Source of the DNA: Hypomesus transpacificus
Lineage: Eukaryota > Chordata > Actinopteri > Osmeriformes > Osmeridae
Reading direction: 5' to 3'
Assembly: GCF_021917145.1 (NCBI RefSeq)
Contig: NW_025813745.1
Span: 46,001 to 110,000 of the forward strand
Length of the DNA: 64,000 bases
Within the stretch, counting starts at the first letter, position 1; each line of letters opens with the position of its first letter. The position numbers and the translations under genes were made by a program. Below are positions 50,019-62,076 of this stretch, piece by piece. The notes beneath the pieces were generated by a model that worked only from the letters and a program-made list of their open reading frames with translations, was not told the DNA's origin and did no database searches.

Positions 50019-51269
50019 TTTATTCCCGAACATGAAAATGTGATGGTGAAACACAGACAAAAGGACACAAGAAGTAAGGGAACTACATTTGACTGGCAGT
50101 GGCTCAGCATCAAAGGGTTTTTCTCATTATTACACATAATCTTCACAGTATTTGACTTTTGAGGAAAATTGCATGACAAATACAGTTTGACACAGACTTA
50201 CAAACAGAAAGGTACACAGATAGACAAGCAGTGCACGGCATACAGGCATTTAATATCTCATTTCATACAAAAGAACCAAATGGGTGCATCTACAAATATA
50301 AATGAAAGTAGCCTCTAGCATGAACTGTTTAATTAAATGTTTAAAGTGGGGAACTACAGCCAAACCCCTCTGGCTCAGTGATAATGGTAACAGTCATTTA
50401 TAGTGATCAAAACCCCCAAAAGTATATGGTGCAACATAATAGCATGCAGTGTTGTGCAGCATAAAAACATTCAACCTCTACAGCAAATAGTTAGCCCCTA
50501 GAGACGGGAGACAAAAGGATTTGAACAAATTCTTGTTTACAAAGCAGCATCTTTAGGGAGAGTTTGAGGTTTGAGCAGAAGAACACGAGGTACTCTAGTC
50601 ATTAGGACCATCATAGGACGTTTGCCTCCAGCTACACAAAGGAAACACTAGTTGGAAGGTTCAGACTACAAACAGGCTGTCATTTATCAAATGTCTTGAT
50701 CTAGCTTCATCTGTCATGTAGGCACAATAACACAGCCACAGACTAACTGCCTCTACACAGCAGCGCAACCCAACCTCAACCCCAAACTACTGCACATCTC
50801 TTCTACTTCCCTCTCCCTGGACAACCACTACATGAAACCATGGTAGATGTCAAAAGAACAAATACAGGTACAATGCTTCAGGTCTTGAAGTCTAGTCAGC
50901 TGTTGGCCACCTGCCATGTCATAATCTCAGCAATGTTTTGCTACTTTCAAAGTGTCAAATGCAGTTAAATAAACGTAAAGTACCCTATAACTCAGTGGTT
51001 AAATATTATTGTCATTTTAAATTAATGAATACATCAACCAGTAGCACCTTCAAACGGAAGCAAATAGAAATCTAGAAAATGTTATATAAATAATCATTGT
51101 ACACTGCAAAATAGAAAACATAATTCCTTTGAATAGTGTGGACCTAAGTATGTTATTTTCTCACCTTCCTCTTCCATTTAAATATGTCTTGCTTAGCATA
51201 GTTTAGCTTTCTCCATGTTATTTTAGTATAGAAACAACCAATAACAAAACTTGAATATATCATGAGAGT
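50019..51269 (-). other. presumed sowahc 3' UTR
   Basis: About 1.25 kb of AT-rich, repeat-poor sequence downstream of the sowahc stop. A minus-strand AATAAA (TTTATT at 50019..50024) is a candidate end. No exon was recognised on either strand. Confidence 0.4.
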
Positions 51270-53301
51270 TCATCCAAATAGGTTGGACAGAGGTCTGGGT
51301 TTGAGGGGGCTGGTGGGGGAATTGTCCCCCCCATTAACTTCCCCTGCCTCCCTAAAGGAAGTACTGTGGATGATCTGGGTCCGGGAACGTCCACGGTGCA
51401 GCCGAGCATTGATCCTGCTAAGAGAAGACTTCCTGTGCATGCCCTTGCTCTTCCCCGTCCCACTCCCTTCTCCTGTCCCTTCGGTGGGCATGTTCAGAAG
51501 CCTCAGAGGGTTCAGGTTGGACTGAAGGACTCTTGGGAATCGCCATCGACCCGTTCCACTGTCTGTGTTTTCTGGGTCCGAGTACCCTCCAGGGGACACC
51601 GCGCTCCCTTCCGGTAGGTCCGCAGCCACAGCAGAGGGCAGGTACTGGCTGGCCTTCCTCCCGCTGTAATCCCTGGCTTCGGTGTCTGCCTCCCAGTCTG
51701 ACATCAGAATACGCACCACCTGTCAATCACAACAGACAGAAACACTAAAGCACGTAGTCCTAACCTGGATGAGAGGAGGAGAGGAACATTCGAGATGGGG
51801 CAGGGTTGACAGTAGGTAGAAAGCAGGCCGGGAATCAGGTGGCAGACGCCGAACAAAGAAGAGGCACAACATCAATCAAGGCATGAGTCTCGACGGAAAA
51901 CAGAGGTCAGGGCATGGCGGTTATATCAGCCTACCTGTGTGTGCCCATGCATGGCTGCCAGGTGAAGGGGTGTGTAGCCCGCGCTTGAGCGAGCGTTCAC
52001 GCCCGCCGGTACCGAGTTTTCCTTGGCAAACGCCAGCAGCTGAGCCAGCAGCTCTTGTTTGCCTTGCTTGGCTGCCCAGTGCAGACAGGTAAAGCCTGTC
52101 ACAAAGTCTCTCTTGGAGATGAGGCTGGGCTCCAGGGACAGCAGAGGCTGCAGGCTGTCCCACAGGCCGTCTGAGGAGCACAGCATCCACTCATGCTCCA
52201 GAGGGTCCAGGGCCACTGAGGCGCAGTCTGCGTCGTCAGCCGAGGAGAGGAGCGAGGTGGAGTCGCCGTCACTTCTCACCGAGTCCCTGAGCCGCGAGCC
52301 GCGGTGAATTAGAGACCGGCGCACCTGGGGAAACACAGAGAACCCATGAGGGTGAAACAAGCTGTGTGCTCGGAGAAGAGCAGCCCAGCTTTGATCTATC
52401 GTGTATATTCGACCTACAACAGGTCAGGTCTGTGAATGGTCTTGACAGTGTCATGGCTCCACTGCTGTTTCACCGTTTGAAACGGTCCGTTTCCTACCTG
52501 TGGAGAACTGCTCATCATCAGCTCAATGAAGTTCCTGCGGCTGCCTTTGGGAGTGCTCCCATCTCCAGACACGCAGCCAGAGTCCAGCCCCTCCCAGACA
52601 CTGTCCTCTGAGAGTCCACTGGTCAGCAGGGCTCTCTGCGAGCCACGGGACACCCTCCGACCCCCTCGCACCTGGCCATGTAGTCCACCTAAGCTGGCGG
52701 AATCATGCTCCAAACCGATAGCTGGGGCTGACTCTCTCCTCCTCCTGTCTCTCAGCTTTACCTCCCCTGAGGGATAGTCCACCGCCGTTTCCTTCGGGGA
52801 CACGGCTGGTTCCTCCTCAATGCACGGGTGATTGTTGCCGTAGACAGGGGAAGCATTATCTAGTGCTTTATATTTGATGTCGGAGTTGCCATTCGAATCA
52901 GATTTCGCAGTTGCCACGGTTTGTTTGTGCATAGTGTTTATGTTGTTGGTTCCCACCTCGGCGTGTTCCGTCTCGGTTTGCAGTCCCTGCTCTGACAGCG
53001 AACTCTCCTCTGTACCGACACCGTTGCCATTGCACTCTTTATCATGGCCATTCGTAACCGCGCGCATCAGTGATCCATTGCACTCTTTTTTCAAGCTGAC
53101 AAATTTAACTCCATCCACCAATTTCACAACAGCAACATTGTCCACGAACCGGAGCAGAGTGTCTTTGTCAAACGTTTTCTTTGAATCGGCATCCTTGAAA
53201 ATGGCTTCAAAGTGATCAATCAGGTCTATTTGTCTGACCCTCCCTCCTCTCTCCGTTAAAAACTCAAACACAGCTTGCTCGGTGAATTCGGTCGCCATCA
53301 T
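51270..53301 (-). CDS. sowahc: sowahc-like, sosondowah ankyrin repeat protein
   Basis: Ankyrin-repeat protein of the SOWAH family; its molecular function is poorly known. Minus-strand exons 52498..53301, 51935..52324 and 51270..51719 give 548 codons, or 547 residues (human SOWAHC about 525, SOWAHD about 315). The N-terminal SOWAH (winged-helix-like) domain, with FLTERGGRVRQIDLIDHFE and FVSLKKEC, is at about 1-80. A long polar linker and the conserved SRRNFIELMMSSSPQ lead into exon 2, where ankyrin repeats run (FTCLHWAAKQGKQELL near 346; GYTPLHLAAMHGHTQ up to 398). Exon 3 ends with PLSNLFG. Start options are ATG at 53301 (MMATEF) or 53298 (better Kozak context); an ATG at 53337 is also in frame. 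It is head-to-head with sept10. Paralogue choice rests on linkage to sept10 and sh3rf3 (human 2q13) and on length; SOWAHD, next to SEPT6 on Xq24, is the alternative. Confidence 0.85.
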
Positions 53302-53908
53302 GACCCTGGACACTTGTCGACACCACAACATGCGCAATTGCTGTTTTTAAAACCACTCTTTACGTGTAGCATCCTCTCATTCGTCGAAAGGTGACAGCTC
53401 TTTGAGGTAGGCCGATGACAGCATCTTTGCATTCGTAATCTCTACTCTCATCCTAGTACAGGAGAGACAAGCGTTTACAGACAGGGGTCGCAGTAGCAAC
53501 AAAACAGCAAGAGCCACGCCCCCTTACGAACGCTCGACTGAAACTGCTTTGCCTTAACCACCATTATGGTTCTAGATCGACCCAACATGGGAGTTGGCCA
53601 ATACCAACGACTTAAATGAGGGGTGACCCAGTCCATAAACATTCTAAATGTAAATATGCACACGCCGAAAACACATATATAACTAATTTTGTTGTTTAAA
53701 ATACACAATATTGCGTTAAAATACTATTTTATTTCTGATATTGCATTCCCTTTGTCATGAAATTCAGAGGCATAAACGAGTCCCCTGCTTGATATTTGCG
53801 CTCTGCGGTTAATCTGTAATGCAGGAATCTGACTGCCATCAAGTCAACTCAACTGTACTGCCGCAATTTCTGATAAACTCATTAAGAGTTGACGTTTATC
53901 ATTGAATT
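53302..53908. promoter_or_regulatory. shared sowahc/sept10 bidirectional promoter region
   Basis: Only 607 bp separate the divergent start codons of sowahc (minus) and sept10 (plus). Both 5' UTRs and both promoters must fit here unless upstream exons exist. No clear TATA box was identified. Human SOWAHC and SEPTIN10 are also neighbours in divergent orientation. Confidence 0.6.
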
Positions 53909-56900
53909 ATGGCTTCCTCTGATGTTGCACGACAGCTGGTTAGTAGACTTTTTGTTAATTTCTACATAGCTAGCTAGAGGGACTGTGACTATTGTAAATT
54001 ATGCAGTGATTTTTCTTGACTCGTGTTTTGAGAAAGTAGTCTTCCTGACATAGAAAGCCGAGCCAGGGAGTGTCCTTCCAGTTTAACGTTAATGCTAGCT
54101 GGCCAAAGTAACTAATTTACTAATTAGCTAGCCATCTAAGAATAAATGAAAATGACTCAATTTACCCGATTTGACAATTACACATTTATTTGCGGCTTTT
54201 CCATAGTCCCGATATTGTTTTGCTAGCTACTTGTAGCAGTAGCAAGACTTGCTAGGGCAAAACGATACTACTAGTGACTTCAGTAGTCGATTGGCGCTAC
54301 ATAATGCATAATAACTATTTAAACTACATGCCCTACATATACTACATGACTCTCTGAAGTCATTTGAGTTTGATACCATCTCAATTTCAAACAGCAAAAT
54401 GACAACATTATGTTGTCAAGTCTGTTGGCATGACTTGTGTATCCACTTAGCTAGCCTTAGCTAGCCAGCCAGCTAGAAAAGGTGTGAGTATATTTGAGTC
54501 CCCTTTGCTATCCAAGCTAAACCACTCTGACCCGCAATATGGTGTTCCTATTATACCAGATCAGAGAGGGGAAAATTAGAAGAAACCGATAGGAACTATA
54601 CTAAAGGGAGAGAAAGAGTATATACGAGAGAGCCAAGAAGCCGGGAGATGAGGACTGAGATGGTTCAAGGAGGTTGGAATGCCCAGTTTGTGACCCTCAA
54701 TTTCACTTCCTCGACGTGTAGGTGTGTAGCTATCATTTTCAGGATGGATGTAAATTGAACCCTCTATCTATATTGTTGCTGCCAGGACACGGGTGCACGC
54801 CCCCTCAATCTGTCAGGCCATGTCGGCTTTGACAGCCTGCCAGACCAACTGGTCAACAAGTCCACCTGCCAAGGCTTCTGCTTCAACATCCTCTGCATTG
54901 GTAACTAACTGACCATCTATCAGCATCCCTCCGGCACCTTCCTACACTCACTACATTCACATTGTGGATAGAAATCGAATTTCATACATGTGACATGATT
55001 TGAGTGTTGTATTCTCAGAGATCAAGACTGAGAGGCATGTGGGTTAAACAAAGCATATTTGACTCTAACTGGAGTTCCAACTGCATGATACTGCGTTTGG
55101 TGCAGCCTCCATACAGAGTTGTAGGAATGGGATCGGCGTGACCCCAATGTTATGCCCCTGTAGGTGAGACGGGCATCGGCAAGTCGACGCTGATGGACAC
55201 TCTGTTCAACACCAACTTTGAGAACTTTGAGTCGTCCCACTTTGAGCCCCAGGTGAAGCTGCGGGCTCAGACGTACGACCTGCAGGAGAGCAACGTCCGG
55301 CTGCGGCTCACCGTGGTCAACACCGTGGGCTTCGGTGACCAGATGAACAAACAGGAGAGGTGGGTGCGGCTGGATGAGTGCGGAGGTCACGGCTCGCGTG
55401 CGCCCGTGTCTTTTTTCACTCCGAGGCGGCTACTAAATAGCCGTTTTCGGCGAGTACGTGGATGGTCTCATTTCTATTTGTTTACGCTCTCATACCCTCT
55501 CCTTCCAAGTTACCAGCCTGTGGTGGACTACATCGACCGGCAGTTTGAGACGTACCTGCAGGAGGAGCTGAAGATCAAGCGTTCTCTGCATAACTACCAT
55601 GACTCGCGTGTCCACGCCTGTCTCTACTTCATCTCCCCATCAGGCCACTCCCTCAAGTCCCTGGATCTGGTGACCATGAAGAAGCTTGACAGCAAGGTGC
55701 CCCCAGTGTCACTTTTTGGTCTTATTTCGATGCGTGTTTTGTATGTGTTCGTAGGCCCAAGGTGTCAGATTGCATGTGGGTGTGCGACACAGTGGCACAG
55801 AGGCCACAGCTGGGTGTTTATCCGGAACTTTACTCAGTTCCAGGACATGGCAGATTAAACTCCAGATGTCATTATGATACTCCAGATGAGTTATTTATAG
55901 CTCTGGTATTTGCTTTGTAGGATTATGCAGGGCTTGTTTGTGTTCGAATGAGTGTGTAATGTTGTTTTTTTTTGTCCTATCTGACTATCAAGTGTTGTTT
56001 TTATTCATGTGATATTCGGTTTGTTTTGATGTCTGCCTCCTGCTCTCAGCCTGACAGGGAGCATGGGAAAACTGCAGGCCACCACAAAGTTGGATGTGTG
56101 TGTGTGTGTGTGTGGTACAGAGCTCTCAGGAACCCTCTAATTTACATGTAAATAGAGACTGCTGCTGAATGCTCAGTGGAATGCTGTGAGTCTCTCCCGG
56201 TCTAGCTGTCCTTTGTGCTATAGAGACAGAGAGATGGAGTACGTTCCAAAACAAACAGGGCTGAGAGAAAGAGGACAGTAGTCTCTCTCTGGCACTGGAG
56301 TGATACCCCGGATTGGTGTGTAGCTGTAATGGGTGTGCGTGCGTGTGTGTGTGTGTTTGTGCTCCGGCCCGTACGCTTGCGTAGACAAGAGGTCTCATGC
56401 CTAGTGAAGGTCTCTCACACGCTCCCTTTCTCTCTCTCCATCGCTCTCTCTCCCTCTCCCCCCCTTTCTCCCCCTCCCTTTCTCTCTGCAACACAACACA
56501 AACACAACAGCCAGCCCGGCACATAAAGGAATGTCGACTAAGCCTATGGCATCCTCAGCATTTTACAGCAGTAGGCAATGGCAGGCCTACCCTGATCATG
56601 TTTTTGCAACGAGTCGGAAGGATACGAGCTGTGATTGTGATTGCACGCCTAAACCCGGACAGTGACACACAAGTTCCACCTCAGTGTGAAGTCAGACCCA
56701 CGCACAGCCCAGGGTTTGAGCTGAGCTCTCTCCACTGTTCCCCTCCAGGTGAACATCATCCCGGTGATAGCCAAGGCAGACACCATCAGCAAGAGCGAGC
56801 TCCACAAGTTCAAGATCAAGATCATGAGCGAGCTGGTCAGCAACGGCGTCCAGATCTACCAGTTCCCCCTCGACGACGAGACCGTCGCTAAGGTCAACAC

Positions 56901-57601
56901 CACCATGAACGTGAGTGAGACGCACGCACACGCGCACGAGTATGAACGTGCAGAAGGACACGCGAGCAAGCTCGATCTGGTGTTGATCGAGTGGGACATC
57001 GGGGAGGTTTTCTTTGCCGGTTGTCAGTGGGGGTCATGTGCTTTGGTGCAGGGTCATTTGCCGTTTGCTGTGGTGGGGAGCACAGAGGAGGTGTCCGTGG
57101 GGAACAAGATGGTCAAGGCTCGGCAGTATCCATGGGGCGTTGTGCAAGGTAAAGTATCTGTGTGTGTGTGTGTGTACGTGTGTGGGAGCTCAAGACGCAA
57201 GGGTATGGGATTCATACGTTGTCATCAATGCACCGCTTCGGCGCTCTTGTGATCCCGTGGGTGTGCGTCACCGCTCTCGTGTGCCCGTGTGTGTGTGCGC
57301 TTCGTAGTGGAGAACGAGAGCCACTGTGACTTTGTGAAGCTGAGGGAGATGCTGATCTGTGTGAACATGGAGGACCTGAGGGAGCAGACACACACGCGCC
57401 ACTACGAGCTCTACCGCCGCTGCAAGCTGGAGGAGATGGGCTTTAAGGACACCGGCCCCGAGTGCAAACCCGTCAGGTAGGCCTGTCTGGTTGGTTTGTT
57501 TGTTTGTTTGTTTTTGACCCAAGGGGGATATTGTTTGTTTGTGACTGGAAGGGCGTTTGTGCAATTTGTGCCATTTCTTTTACCTAGTCATGAAACCACT
57601 G

Positions 57602-57668
<67 letters not shown>

Positions 57669-58253
57669 CGTGCGTGCGTGTGCGGGTGTGTGTGTTCAGT
57701 CTCCAGCAGACATATGAGGCCAAGCGCCAGGAGTTCCTGGGGGATCTCCAGAGAAGAGAGGAGGAGATGAGGCAGATGTTTGTGCTGCGAGTCAAAGAGA
57801 AAGAGGCCGAGCTCAAAGACGCCGAGCGAGAGGTGCGCATACCAACGAGCTCCTCCAAGAATGCGCCCCGGAATAAATATGCCCATGTCACAACGCTCAC
57901 TGAGTCTCTCTGCTGCCCCCTGCTGTTTGTGTTTGTGTGTATTTTAGCTCCAGGGCAGGTTTGAGCAGCTGAAGCGATTGCACGCGGAGGAGAAGGGCGT
58001 GTTGGAGGAGAAAAGGCGCTCCCTGGAGGAGGACCTGAGCTCCTTCAGCAAGAGGCGCGCCGCAGCCCAGCTGCTGCAGGCTCAGAGCCTCAACACCAAC
58101 GGCAAGAAGGACAAGGACCGCAAAAAGTACGACGCGCTCCGGTCCTCGGCTCCCCGCCGGGACCTCAACCAATCAGACGCCTCTTTGGGGACGCGAGACC
58201 ACCGCCATCGTAACCTCTTTTTCTCTTGCTTCCCCAGCTCTGGGTTCATGTGA
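53909..58253 (+). CDS. sept10: sept10, septin 10 (SEPT6-group GTP-binding cytoskeletal protein)
   Basis: Filament-forming GTP-binding protein of the septin cytoskeleton. Exons: 53909..53938, 54786..54900, 55164..55359, 55510..55696, 56749..56910, 57052..57148, 57308..57476, 57700..57832, 57948..58126, 58238..58253, totalling 1284 nt or 427 residues. Exon 1 ([10 protein letters not shown]) resembles human SEPTIN10 MASSEVARHL. The P-loop GETGIGKST is at 49-57, TVGFGD (G3) at 102-107 and AKAD (G4) at 184-187. The septin unique element includes [20 protein letters not shown]. The C-terminal coiled coil spans about 340-410. [13 protein letters not shown] also favours SEPT10 over SEPT6, 8 and 11. 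The final splice joins DRK to NSGFM, close to human DRKNSNFL; leaving that intron in keeps the frame (see 58127..58237). (GT)n lies upstream of the exon 7 and 8 acceptors. Confidence 0.95.
53960..54485. repeat. GCTAGC-rich patches in sept10 intron 1
   Basis: Patches at about 53967, 54090..54140, 54220..54260 and 54450..54475 contain AGCTAGCTAG, GCTAGCTGGC, TTAGCTAGCC and CTTAGCTAGCCAGCCAGCTA. They are sparser than the clusters near znf148 and akap17a but of the same word type and at the same relative place, just inside the gene. Confidence 0.5.
57603..57695. repeat. (GT)n microsatellite at the sept10 exon 8 acceptor
   Basis: A pure (GT)n run of about 30 units, then GTGC and GTGT variants, ends only a few bases before the TTCAG acceptor of exon 8. 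The intron thus has a GU repeat where a U-rich polypyrimidine tract is expected. Confidence 0.93.
58127..58237 (+). other. sept10: in-frame retainable intron (exitron-like) of sept10
   Basis: A 111-bp interval with donor AA|GTACGA and acceptor CTTGCTTCCCCAG|C. Removing it gives the C-terminus DRKNSGFM, close to human SEPTIN10 DRKNSNFL. Keeping it adds 37 residues (rich in Arg, Ser and Asp) with no stop and returns to the same SGFM end. The length is a multiple of three. The donor is weak, so both products are plausible. Confidence 0.75.
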
Positions 58254-59215
58254 GCGCCTCTCGTGTGCCGTCCAGCGAGACGAAGCTACATCCAACAACC
58301 AATGGCATTCGACCCTTTCCCCCTCCTCTGACCTAATTGGCCAGTTCCCTACACTAATCAGGAAGATGCCCAATGCCAAGAAACAGACACTTGACCAAAG
58401 TTTTGTTTGCTTTATGGTGTCTAATTCTTCTAATTCCCTCTTCCTGTGGAGTTTATACCTCTCCTCAGTGTTATTTTATATATTTATCTCACCATTATTT
58501 TGTATATTTACCTGTGTCGTTTGATATGTATGCCTCCATGTATTCCTCTGCCACTAAAAGACACCAGCAACCATGTCTTAGTTTGACCTTCTCACACTCC
58601 TCTCCCCCTCTTACATCTCACACTAGTATTTTTCATACAACCAGCACTAGTAAGAAATAAGCCATAAACCATGTCTAGATCTCTAACCCACAGCCCTTGG
58701 TTATACCAGAATGATCTGGAAGGATGAGAGCTATATAGTAGCACCCTGTCTGGACGTCCTAGACCGGGGGGACGACGGGGGGACGACATACTTCAATGTA
58801 TTTGCTATGTTGTTTACATCTCTCCTGTCTTCTCAGATCTACTGAGTTCCCCTTGTCTGGAAGGGTGTTTGTGTATGTTTGGAATGTGTATAGTCGCTGT
58901 CCTTGTCTCCGTGTATTCATGGTGGCCATTGAGATCAGAAGACATTGATTTAGCTTCCAAGTATACAGACGTCCTCTGTGGGGAATCCAAATGCGGTCCG
59001 GAACGCTCGCGTTCTAAGTGTATGCTGTATGTGCCTTATGTGTGATGTTAACTTGGTGCTCACCACGGACCCCGTTACACTACCAGTTTACACCCTGCGA
59101 AACACGTGCTCGATCATGGGGCTTTTTGTACTCTCACAACAATGTATTTACACAAACAGTGTTATTTGTAAAACAACTTTTTAATACCTTGAATTAAAAC
59201 ATTCTTCTTTCCGAT
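58254..59215 (+). other. sept10: presumed sept10 3' UTR
   Basis: Unique-looking sequence without exons follows the stop. ATTAAA at 59193..59198, the common variant signal, is a plausible polyadenylation site and gives a 3' UTR of about 0.95 kb. Confidence 0.45.
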
Positions 59216-60713
59216 GGCCTCCTTCATGTATCCTCCTTTTACGAAGCATTTCGTGAAATATATCAAGTTTGACGCTCGTCTGTGGAGAGGATTTACTCAC
59301 CACCAGAGGGTGCCACATCACTGCGTTTTGATTTGATCCGGGGTGAGAGGTGCTGCAGCCTTGCATCTAATAATACTACACACGCCCTTTGGGAGCGACC
59401 TACGGGGTCATGTCATCCAATGCACCTGAAATCAGCTTGCCATCCATGTCGAGCTGGTTCCTTCTCCGGGACACGGGACCTCTATTCCCTGACGCACCTC
59501 AGCATGCACAGCTTTCAACTGCAGCCTGACGGAGGCGTTCCAGAAATGAGCCCCCTTGGGACTTGTTATTCATCCATCTTCCTAATTATCGAGACTGCTC
59601 TGAGGACTTAGTTCCGTCCTAGCGTGTTTGGTTGCTATCTGCAGTGTTGTTGCTGAAGGCCCTCTGCCCTTCATCTGACACCCCTGTCTCTGTCACTCTG
59701 TGGCCCCGTGCCAGAAAGATCTGGAATGCTGCCAGGCTGCTGTTTCAGAATCCCGGTCAATACCTGCAGTGTCTTAGGCGACTGGAGATGCATGTAGGCC
59801 TAGTACACATAGGGAGGACTGAGGCCTGCGGAGAGGGACTTCAAACCAGGCCAAACGTATCCCCTTGTGTGTCGATGTGGGCTGCAGTGTGTTTGTGTGT
59901 GTGTCGGAAGGGCACAGGAATCTAGGTTAGAGAGTGACTTTAACTTTGCTTGGGATAGTCGTGCTTCTCATGCACACAGATCGTCTTGGCTATTTCAAGT
60001 GCAGTTAACGTCCCCGTTGTTGGATTCAATGGGAGGGAGACTACTCGTTGACATAGCAGCACTGTGTCCCAAGAAAACCTTCACACCTCCAGACTGCTGT
60101 CAGTCTGGTGATTGTCACACGTAAACACGCGCGCGCACACCCACAGCATCTCGAAACGAAATAACCGGACTTGTGACAAGCTCCCGCCACATACTCTAAA
60201 TGCAAATGGAGGTGATTATTCCTGACAGACAGACAAGGCAGGAATGCTCTCCTGTGATTCGTCCTGGGTGACAGCGACGGCAGGCAGAGAGATGAGCTTG
60301 TCATTTAGGCACGGGGAGGACACTCCTAAATTACCAATTACACACCTTGTTCACCCTGACGGGGGGATGGCACACGAGACAAGGAGATGAAGGTCTGCCT
60401 GTGTATGGTGTGTGTGGGAGTGAGAGAGCGAGACAGAGAGAGAGGGAGACAGAGAGAGACAGAGAGAGAGAGGGAGACAGAGAGAGACAGAGAGAGAGAG
60501 GGTGCACCATTTAGATTCTCCCCCTCACTGTTCAAAGTGAATCTCCTCTCCCTGCCTGTTGGTGTGGTAAATGTGATGTACTTACCCTTGAAGTGGGGCA
60601 ATTTGGGCCAAGCTGTTTCAACAACCGACAATCAAGTTTCCTTCGGACCGTGCGGCGAAGGGGAGCCAGAGTCGTAGGCAGAGACGAGCGACGTTTGTTT
60701 TAAAACAAAGGCA
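59216..60713. other. intergenic, sept10 to sh3rf3 3' ends
   Basis: The gap lies between tail-to-tail genes. No exon was recognised. It contains a (GA)n-rich stretch with GGGAGACAGAGAGAGACAG repeats at about 60419..60501. ORFs here are short and unsupported. Confidence 0.4.
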
Positions 60714-61711
60714 TTTATTGCAAAAATGCACTTAACATGAAAAACCAACCAACCACGGGTCATCAGTACAAGACGATGCTTCATGATCACATGGTAGAGT
60801 GCTGGCCTCCGCAGCGCTGGGCATGACTCGGCACCAACGGCCTATAAATATTCTGCACAATATATATATTCATATACTTTCTTTTTTTGTTGTTGCAGTA
60901 GCCTAATGTAACCCCCCCTCCCCCCCCCCCCCCCAACCACCCCAGAGCTAGGTATGAGAGCATGTGCTGAACCTGGCCCTTTCTAAAGTCTCCTTGGAGG
61001 TAAAGACACAAGTCATCTGTCAGGTCAGGTGTCACACATAAAACATTCCCCCCGATAAAACCTATAGAGAAATGCCAGAATCGAGACGGCCACCGGTTTT
61101 GTAATCTTACTTCCTGTCTGAGTGGTGGGTCCAACAGGAAGTGCTGTTACCCCAACGAGGAGGACTTGTGCATTAGTTCCACAGAGACGCCGACCGCCTG
61201 CGAACCGACTGGAATAGCATATTTGACTTGGATGTTTAGTACAGCTGAGCTGTGCTTCATTGACTGTTAGTAGAGCTTTGACTGTGCAGGAAAAGTGCTG
61301 GTTCTCATACAGACATTTCAAAGACACAACGTTTGAATCACAACACAAATCCAACCCGTTTCGAGATTCTGAAGAGGAGAGGACGGGGGCTGGAACCAGA
61401 CATTTCTTACAAACGAGAGGCCTGTCAAACACTGAGGGGTTTAAATTGGAAAAAGTGTGAGTGTGTGTCATGGGGTAAAAGGGACTCGAGTCCTAGCCTG
61501 TGGCCCAAAGGCTCATGGGAAGCTCCTAATCTCAGTCTAAATCTCAGAGCCTTTCATTTCATCTCATCGGCCCAGACGGGTGGGATTACCTCCACTCCCA
61601 TGCCTGCTGCGGCACCAATCAGACAGCTGCAGGCTGTGCCTCTCCTCATGTCCCCTCAGGACCCTGTAGGAACATGGCCGGGGCTGTAGATCCACCCTAG
61701 GTGTGGCTGTG

Positions 61712-61776
<65 letters not shown>

Positions 61777-61779
61777 TCT

Positions 61780-61819
<40 letters not shown>

Positions 61820-61861
61820 CTCTCTCTCTCTCCCCTCTCTCTTTCTCCCCTCCCTCACTCT

Positions 61862-61907
<46 letters not shown>

Positions 61908-61981
61908 CTCTCTCTCTCTCTCCCCTCCCTCCCTCTCTCTCCCCTCCCTCTCACTCCCCTCTCTCTCCCCTCCCTCTCACT

Positions 61982-62035
<54 letters not shown>

Positions 62036-62037
62036 CC

Positions 62038-62076
<39 letters not shown>

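Noticed and set aside
51270-53301. Sowahd identity
   Set aside because: The length (about 547 residues) and the sh3rf3/sept10 neighbours fit SOWAHC; SOWAHD is shorter and sits next to SEPT6 in human.
53909-58253. Septin 6 identity for the septin gene
   Set aside because: [13 protein letters not shown], the MASSDVARQ start and linkage to sh3rf3 fit SEPT10; SEPT6 has FNTKFEGEPATH at that position.
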